This document shows, piece after piece, positions 13,301 through 18,182 of a stretch of DNA of 18,182 bases. Source of the stretch: Syntrophomonadaceae bacterium (GTDB lineage Bacteria; Bacillota; Dethiobacteria; DTU022). Within the stretch, counting starts at the first letter, position 1; each line of letters starts with the position of its first letter. The stretch lies in the NCBI GenBank assembly GCA_007129055.1, contig SKWE01000239.1, positions 1 to 18,182 of the forward strand. The letters run 5' to 3'. The position numbers and the translations under genes are program-made. The notes below the pieces were generated by a model. It was not told the DNA's origin. It saw nothing but the letters and a program-made list of their open reading frames with translations, and searched no databases.

Positions 13301-15598
13301 TTACTTACTGTCTTTAATTGCTTTCCAAACCCTTTCCGGAGTGAGTGGGAAAGTATTAAATTCGATACCTAAAGCATCGCATACAGCGTTTGCAACAGCA
13401 GGGGCAACAGCAATCATCGGTTGTTCCCCGATGCCTCGCGCACCATAAGGCCCATTCGTTTCGGGCGTTTCTATAATAAAACTGTCAATATGCGGTGTAT
13501 TATCAATTGAGGAAATCTTGTAATCTGTAAAGTTCCGATTAAGCATGATCCCCTTATCAAATTTCACCTCTTCATAAAGCGCCGTTGAAAGGCCCATAAT
13601 GGTGCCTCCATGCAGCTGTGATATACATAGCTGTGGGTTTACAGCCTGGCCGGCGTCAATTGCTGCAGCCAGTTGAAGGATTTTTATTACCCCTGTTTCA
13701 GGGTCAACTTCCACTTCAACGCCCGTGGCTCCAAAGCAATAGAATAGTCCAGGGTTTCCCTGTCCTGTTTCAGGATCAAGGTTTGTCATGTTAGTTGGCA
13801 CAAATGAACCCCTGCCTATAATAGGGCCGGCAATACCTTCACCTGTGCACTTTTTACAGCTGTCGGCAATTTCCCGAATCGTCGCTTTTATCCCGGGATC
13901 TTTTGTTGAGTAAACCTTTTTACCATCAAAAGTCAGATCTTCCTGCGGTGTTTCAAGCAGGTCGGATGCAATTAGGTAAATCTGGCCAAGAGCATCTTCT
14001 GCAGCCCTCTTTACAGATGTGCCGCAGGTATAAGTAATCCTGCTGCCAACGCTCTGCCACTCATATGGGGTGAAATCAGTATCAGGAACCTTGATATCAA
14101 TTTTATCAACAGGAATATTTAAAGCTTCAGATGCAATCTGACTGATTGCTGTCAACATGCCCTGTCCCATTTCTGTTGCGCCTATCATTACATGCGCTGT
14201 GCCATCCTCATTAATGCGAATTATGGCAGAAGATGCCGCATTGCTGGGTTGTGCAGGACATTTAACAAGCCCGGCAATACCCTTGCCACGGTATTTGCCT
14301 TCTTTTTTACCCCAGCCGATTTGATCGGCAACAGTTTTTAAACATTTATGGTAATCCACATCTTGGACAACCTGGCCGGCGGCCGTAGTTGATCCCTTTT
14401 TCATACCGTTAATCATGCGCACTTCAAGTGGATCCATATCAAGCTGCTTTGCAATCTCCTCGATCTGCCTTTCAATTCCCCACTGCATTTCGCACATTCC
14501 AAAACCGCGGACAGGTCCGCCGATCGAATTATTCGTGTAGACACAGTAAGAATCAGTTTTTACATTGGGAATATCATAAGCTCCGGTAGAACTATATCCA
14601 GCTGCCCGGACTATATTAACACCGTACTCCGTGTAGGCACCCCCATCCCAAATCATTTCATACTGCAGGGCTGTAATGCGCCCGTCTTTTCTAACGCCAG
14701 TTTTTAGCTTTGAAAACAGCGCCTGCCGGGTAAAAGTACCCTGCATATCTTCTTCACGGTTAAATATTATGCGTACAATATATCCGGGAAACATTTTAGC
14801 CAGGGGGATGACAAGGCCCTCTACGGACGCACCGGCCTTGCAGCCGAAACCGCCACCTATATAGCTTGATATAACCCTTATTTTATGCATGGGGATATCA
14901 AAAGATTTTGCCAGAAGCTGACGAACAACATTTGGGGATTGGGCCGTGCTCCACACGGTTAGCTTTCCATCATGCCCCCATTGAACTGCTGCCTTGTGAG
15001 TTTCTATCGGCACATGTTGCATTTGAGGAACATAGTACTCTTTTTCTATGACAAGATCCGCTTCAGCAAATCCTTTGTCAATATCGCCTTTACGCAGTTT
15101 GAAGTGATTGGCAATGTTAGTGCCCGGTTTCGGATAAAATATGGGGACTATTTCATAGTTGCCAAGATCTTCGTGGATGACAGGAGCATTTGGTTTCATT
15201 GACTCGCGTGGGTCGAATACACCCGGAAGCTCTTCATATTCAACTTCAATTAACTCAACTGCTTCAGCTGCTGCTTTTTCAGTGACAGCCGCAACTACTG
15301 CTACAGGTTCACCCCAATATCGAACTTTTTCTACTGCCAGAAAATCCCTGTCAATCAGGTACAGACCTATTTTATTTGGGTAGTCTTTACCGGTTAAAAT
15401 AGCCTTAACACCTGGGTGCGCTTGTGCCTTTTTCAGATCAATTTTCTTGATTATTCCATGCGCAACCGTGCTTTTTTTCATTTTAGCGTAAAGCATCGGT
15501 CCCATGTAACGATCCTCGATAAACTGTGCCGAACCGGTAACCTTTTCTATAGCATCTTTTCTTTGTACCGAGGTTCCAACAGTTTTTAATTCAGCCAT
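13301..15598 (-). CDS. Xanthine dehydrogenase family, molybdopterin-binding catalytic subunit
   Basis: A 765-residue molybdenum hydroxylase large subunit of normal length. Visible cofactor motifs are GGGFGCKAG (248-256), GPVRGFGMCEMQWG (361-374), GATEMGQGMLTAI (473-485), CGTSVKRAAEDA (525-536) and GARGIGEQPM with the catalytic Glu at 725. It hydroxylates a carbon next to nitrogen in a purine or other heterocycle, using water as oxygen source and passing electrons to the [2Fe-2S] and FAD subunits encoded just upstream. The substrate cannot be read from sequence. The adjoining yqeB/yqeC suggest a selenium-containing purine hydroxylase or xanthine dehydrogenase, with nicotinate-type hydroxylases as alternatives. 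The ATG at 15598 has an AAAGGAGG site; the gap to the previous gene is 19 bp. There is no Tat signal, so it acts in the cytosol. Confidence 0.93.
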   Translation of the reverse strand: MAELKTVGTSVQRKDAIEKVTGSAQFIEDRYMGPMLYAKMKKSTVAHGIIKKIDLKKAQAHPGVKAILTGKDYPNKIGLYLIDRDFLAVEKVRYWGEPVAVVAAVTEKAAAEAVELIEVEYEELPGVFDPRESMKPNAPVIHEDLGNYEIVPIFYPKPGTNIANHFKLRKGDIDKGFAEADLVIEKEYYVPQMQHVPIETHKAAVQWGHDGKLTVWSTAQSPNVVRQLLAKSFDIPMHKIRVISSYIGGGFGCKAGASVEGLVIPLAKMFPGYIVRIIFNREEDMQGTFTRQALFSKLKTGVRKDGRITALQYEMIWDGGAYTEYGVNIVRAAGYSSTGAYDIPNVKTDSYCVYTNNSIGGPVRGFGMCEMQWGIERQIEEIAKQLDMDPLEVRMINGMKKGSTTAAGQVVQDVDYHKCLKTVADQIGWGKKEGKYRGKGIAGLVKCPAQPSNAASSAIIRINEDGTAHVMIGATEMGQGMLTAISQIASEALNIPVDKIDIKVPDTDFTPYEWQSVGSRITYTCGTSVKRAAEDALGQIYLIASDLLETPQEDLTFDGKKVYSTKDPGIKATIREIADSCKKCTGEGIAGPIIGRGSFVPTNMTNLDPETGQGNPGLFYCFGATGVEVEVDPETGVIKILQLAAAIDAGQAVNPQLCISQLHGGTIMGLSTALYEEVKFDKGIMLNRNFTDYKISSIDNTPHIDSFIIETPETNGPYGARGIGEQPMIAVAPAVANAVCDALGIEFNTFPLTPERVWKAIKDSK

Positions 15599-15617
15599 CT
15601 TAGCTCCTCCTTTCCCT

Positions 15618-16085
15618 CTATTTTTTCGAAGCAGATTTAACTGCTTCCCTTATTTCCTGGTAAGCGCCACAGCGGCATAAATTACCACTTAGGGCTTCGT
15701 TAATATCTTCATCGGTAGGCTCAGGCGTACGTTCAAGCAAGGCCCTGGCCGACATTATCATACCGGGAGTGCAATAACCGCACTGGAACGCCGCATGATC
15801 TATAAAAGCTTTTTGAATTCGATCTAATTCACCGTTTTTTGTTAAACCTTCTATAGTTACTAATTCTTTTCCGTCAAGTTCGACGGCAAGAACGAGGCAT
15901 GAGTTCACCGGTTTGCCATCGAGAATTACTGTGCAAGCTCCGCATTCGCCGATTTCACAACCACTCTTGGTACCGGTCAGGTGTAAATCATCCCTGATAA
16001 ACTTCATAAGTGTTTGCCCGACTTCTACATCCCGTGACTCATTGTCTCCATTAACTGTAAAATTAATAGCAATTTTTTCAGACAT
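15618..16085 (-). CDS. Xanthine dehydrogenase family, [2Fe-2S] subunit
   Basis: A 155-residue small subunit. The N-terminal plant-ferredoxin-type cluster uses C43, C48, C51 and C63 (CEIGECGAC...SC). The C-terminal all-helical cluster domain uses C102, C105, C137 and C139 (CGYC...CRC). It relays electrons from the molybdenum centre to FAD. Three in-frame starts are stacked (GTG 16091, ATG 16088, ATG 16085). I chose 16085 because GGAGG is 7 nt before it, the best spacing; the outer ones are at 1 and 4 nt. The FAD-subunit stop overlaps the alternative starts, so translation is coupled. The encoded order FAD, Fe-S, Mo is standard for these three-subunit enzymes. Confidence 0.95.
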   Translation of the reverse strand: MSEKIAINFTVNGDNESRDVEVGQTLMKFIRDDLHLTGTKSGCEIGECGACTVILDGKPVNSCLVLAVELDGKELVTIEGLTKNGELDRIQKAFIDHAAFQCGYCTPGMIMSARALLERTPEPTDEDINEALSGNLCRCGAYQEIREAVKSASKK

Positions 16086-16087
16086 CA

Positions 16088-16918
16088 TCACACCTCCATT
16101 ACCTTTTCGATTCCCCGCCTGATCAAAACTTCAGCCATGTGATACCTGTATTCCCTGGAACCCCTGAGATCAGTAATTGGTGAAATGTCATTTCGGGCTA
16201 GAGAGGCAGCCTTGGCAAAGTCTTTTTCGCCATTCTCGTTAATAGCCTTTTCAACGGAAATAGCTCTTACCGGGGTTGCAGCAACTGCCCCTACAGCAAC
16301 CTGCACTTGATCATCCCAGCGCTGTATTGCCACACCAACAGTAGCTAAATCTACGGACCCGGTTCTTGAAGCTTTCATATAGGTACCGGCTCCCTTAGGG
16401 TATGGTCTTGGAATTAAAACAGATTCTACCAGTTCACCTTTATGAAGTGCATTTTTACCCGGGCCGATGAAAAATTCGTTTATTGGTACAGTTCTTTTTC
16501 CCTTCGAACCAGTTATCTTTACAATGGCATTCAGGGTGAATAAAGGAGCTGCTGTATCGGCTGCAGGAGAGGCATTGCAGATGTTACCGGCAAGTGTAGC
16601 CCTGTTTCTAATCGGGTAACTTCCTACACTATGAGCCCCTTCTGCCAGAACTAATGCGTGATCAAGGATCGGTTTAAAAGTCGCTATTTCATTAAGAGTT
16701 ACCGCTGCACCGATAACAATACCCTGATCGTTTTCCTCAAGAATTTTCAATTCGGCTAATTCTTTTATATCGACAACCAGTTTTGCAGTAAATTTACCTC
16801 CGCGCATACCCACCAGCAAATCTGTGCCGCCTGCCAGGGGGTAAACTTGTTCTTCTTTATCTAACAGATCGTAGGCCTGTGCCAAATCTTTACATTTCAA
16901 ATAGCTATAGCTAATCAT
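16088..16918 (-). CDS. Xanthine dehydrogenase family, FAD-binding subunit
   Basis: 276 residues of the CO dehydrogenase/xanthine dehydrogenase medium-subunit family. The FAD pyrophosphate loops are YPLAGGTDLLVGMR (26-39) and TLAGNICNASPAADTAAPL (108-126). The length is normal, and there is no inserted [4Fe-4S] domain, which would mark 4-hydroxybenzoyl-CoA reductase, so that identity is disfavoured. It accepts electrons from the [2Fe-2S] subunit; whether NAD or another acceptor is used cannot be told. The ATG at 16918 has a GGAGG 12 nt upstream; other starts in the frame are blocked by a stop. It follows the DUF1116 gene by 46 bp, with a hairpin in between. Confidence 0.94.
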   Translation of the reverse strand: MISYSYLKCKDLAQAYDLLDKEEQVYPLAGGTDLLVGMRGGKFTAKLVVDIKELAELKILEENDQGIVIGAAVTLNEIATFKPILDHALVLAEGAHSVGSYPIRNRATLAGNICNASPAADTAAPLFTLNAIVKITGSKGKRTVPINEFFIGPGKNALHKGELVESVLIPRPYPKGAGTYMKASRTGSVDLATVGVAIQRWDDQVQVAVGAVAATPVRAISVEKAINENGEKDFAKAASLARNDISPITDLRGSREYRYHMAEVLIRRGIEKVMEV

Positions 16919-16952
16919 GTTCCCGGTTCACCTCCGTATTAAATAATTATCG

Positions 16953-16980
16953 GGAACTGGCCATTTAACGGGCCAGTTCC
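16953..16980 (-). other. Hairpin at the end of the DUF1116 gene
   Basis: A perfect 10-bp inverted repeat, GGAACTGGCC with GGCCAGTTCC and an 8-nt loop, spans the last codons and stop of the DUF1116 gene. The following minus-strand sequence is CGATAATTATTT, which is A/T-rich but lacks a T-run, so read-through into the hydroxylase genes is expected. It could set the relative mRNA levels of the two parts of the operon. Confidence 0.55.
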
Positions 16981-18182
16981 TTTATAGCATCAACAAACAT
17001 CTCAAATGGTGGCTTTACAATACCTGCACCAACCTGGCCTACTCCCGGATCCTTATGCGCGATGCCTGTATTAATCCTGGGCACAATATTTTTTTCTACA
17101 ACCTTACGCACATCAATTCCTGTGGGAGTCCCCTTGAAGTCCATCGCCGGGATGTTGAAGTTGTTGTTTTCTGCCACAGTTATTTCAAACATTTCATTAG
17201 TTGCATCAAATGCATCCGCCGGAGATCCGCCAATAAAATTAACTATTGCGGGAGCTGCCGCCATGGCAAACCCTCCGATGCCAACAGTTTCTGTAATTAC
17301 ACTGTCACCAATGTCGCGGTTGGCATCTGATGCTGTAAACCCTGAAAAATAAAGCCCGTCAGGGACATTTGCAGGCGCAGTAAACCATTTATCACCAGTA
17401 CTACTGACACGTATACCAAAATCGGTTCCATTGCGGGCCATAGTTGTGACTATTGTTGAATGTTCAATTCCATGCGCTGCCAAAGCCATACTCTTACAGG
17501 CAGCCATAATCGCATTAAGTGATGTTAAATCATTGCTGTGCATGAAGGCCAGGACCTCTGCTGCAGCAGTCGCTTTATTTTCTTTAAAATACTCGGAAAC
17601 ATTTGACAGATCCAATCTTGGAGCATCATAATCTGTCTTTTTGCCCCACTCTGTTTCAACTATGAACGGAGCAATTGTCCTGATAAAAAGGGAAGTGGTG
17701 GCACGGTTCCGGTTATGACCGTCATCACCCATGTGCAGAGCCTGGGCAATAATCGATTTTATATCGACTCCCCTGGCAAGGTGGACAGCTTCCTTAATTA
17801 CCGGGGCATATACGCCGTCAAGCCATTTTAGGCGGTTTATTACTTCATCGTCGTAAGCCCCGTAACGAAGCACCTTCCCGTATCCTTCATTCATGTTGGA
17901 GAAGGTAAACCCTCCCCACTCTTTATCTTCTATTATAAATACCATCTGCGATGGAGTTGTAACACCGGCCATTGGCCCAACAGCATTATAATGGTGACAT
18001 GGCGCAAACTCTATATCACCGGAAGCAGCTAAATTTTCTGCTTCCTCAGTATCTTTTGCCAAACCTTCGTAAATCAGACCACCGATTATTGCACCCTTTA
18101 ACGGCCCGCTCATCCTATCCCAGGTAATGGGAGGCCCGGCATGCAGGAATAAGTTTTTTTTCATACCGGGTATAACGTCTAT
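16965..18182 (-). CDS. DUF1116 (AllG/YlbE-like) protein, 5' end outside window
   Basis: The frame stays open to the right edge. Codons upstream of Met18164 read IDVIPG, which with the following HAGPPITWDRMSGPLKGAIIG forms the conserved family block. I therefore treat that Met as internal and the gene as truncated by the window; about 405 residues are visible. DUF1116 proteins include E. coli YlbE (AllG), part of the oxamate carbamoyltransferase with FdrA/AllF and AllH, and they recur in purine- and ureide-degrading operons of anaerobes. Other visible blocks are DDGHNRNRATTSLFIR, MARNGTDFGIRVS and GIVKPPFEMF. An fdrA-like gene is therefore expected just beyond the window. Here it lies directly upstream of the hydroxylase genes, which suggests that carbamoyl transfer is coupled to heterocycle breakdown. 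The exact substrate is unknown. Confidence 0.88.
   Translation of the reverse strand: MDVIPGMKKNLFLHAGPPITWDRMSGPLKGAIIGGLIYEGLAKDTEEAENLAASGDIEFAPCHHYNAVGPMAGVTTPSQMVFIIEDKEWGGFTFSNMNEGYGKVLRYGAYDDEVINRLKWLDGVYAPVIKEAVHLARGVDIKSIIAQALHMGDDGHNRNRATTSLFIRTIAPFIVETEWGKKTDYDAPRLDLSNVSEYFKENKATAAAEVLAFMHSNDLTSLNAIMAACKSMALAAHGIEHSTIVTTMARNGTDFGIRVSSTGDKWFTAPANVPDGLYFSGFTASDANRDIGDSVITETVGIGGFAMAAAPAIVNFIGGSPADAFDATNEMFEITVAENNNFNIPAMDFKGTPTGIDVRKVVEKNIVPRINTGIAHKDPGVGQVGAGIVKPPFEMFVDAIKELAR

Noticed and set aside
16119..16918. 4-hydroxybenzoyl-CoA reductase identity for the three-subunit hydroxylase
   Set aside because: The FAD subunit has no extra [4Fe-4S] insertion, and yqeB/yqeC point to the selenium-dependent purine/nicotinate group.

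Overview
The window reads as part of the chromosome of a strictly anaerobic, moderately low-GC Firmicute (Clostridia-like). I infer this from strong GGAGG-type ribosome binding sites, CCA-encoded tRNAs, a tungsten-type aldehyde oxidoreductase family enzyme joined to HydBC/NuoEF-type electron-bifurcation modules, and the accessory genes of selenium-dependent molybdenum hydroxylases. The genus cannot be named from the sequence. All protein genes are on the minus strand; only a three-tRNA operon is on the plus strand. I see no mobile element, CRISPR array or phage gene.

Layout, left to right. (1) 1-2093: methylthioadenosine salvage operon, transcribed right to left as a purine nucleoside/methylthioinosine phosphorylase, mtnA and an MTA/SAH-deaminase-like amidohydrolase cut by the window edge. 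(2) 2182-2533: promoter, tRNA-Thr(TGT), tRNA-Tyr(GTA), tRNA-Lys(TTT) and a hairpin terminator. (3) 2599-8246: four-gene operon of an unusual redox enzyme. An aldehyde:ferredoxin oxidoreductase (AOR) is split in two. Its N-terminal domain starts a 1065-residue AOR_N-NuoE-NuoF protein, and its C-terminal domains end a 671-residue NuoG-like-AOR_C protein. A ThiS/MoaD-like protein ending in Gly-Gly and a small four-Cys protein follow. (4) 8363-9672: a ParM-like actin gene with its own promoter, a GEMM-I cyclic-di-GMP riboswitch in the leader and an intrinsic terminator. (5) 9728-18182: a long operon with a DUF1116 (AllG/YlbE-like) protein cut by the right edge, the three subunits of a xanthine-dehydrogenase-family hydroxylase, YqeB, an unknown nine-Cys protein, a YqeC-MocA fusion and a PfkB-family kinase.

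How the parts fit. The AOR operon probably makes a soluble, NAD- and possibly ferredoxin-linked oxidoreductase for an aldehyde or related substrate. Its two large subunits must associate to complete the tungstopterin pocket. Block 5 looks like a purine or related N-heterocycle catabolic operon whose hydroxylase is matured by YqeB/YqeC/MocA. Block 1 would release hypoxanthine if the phosphorylase is 6-oxopurine specific, as its active-site motif suggests. The most notable observations are the domain-split AOR-Nuo enzyme and the c-di-GMP riboswitch in front of a bacterial actin.
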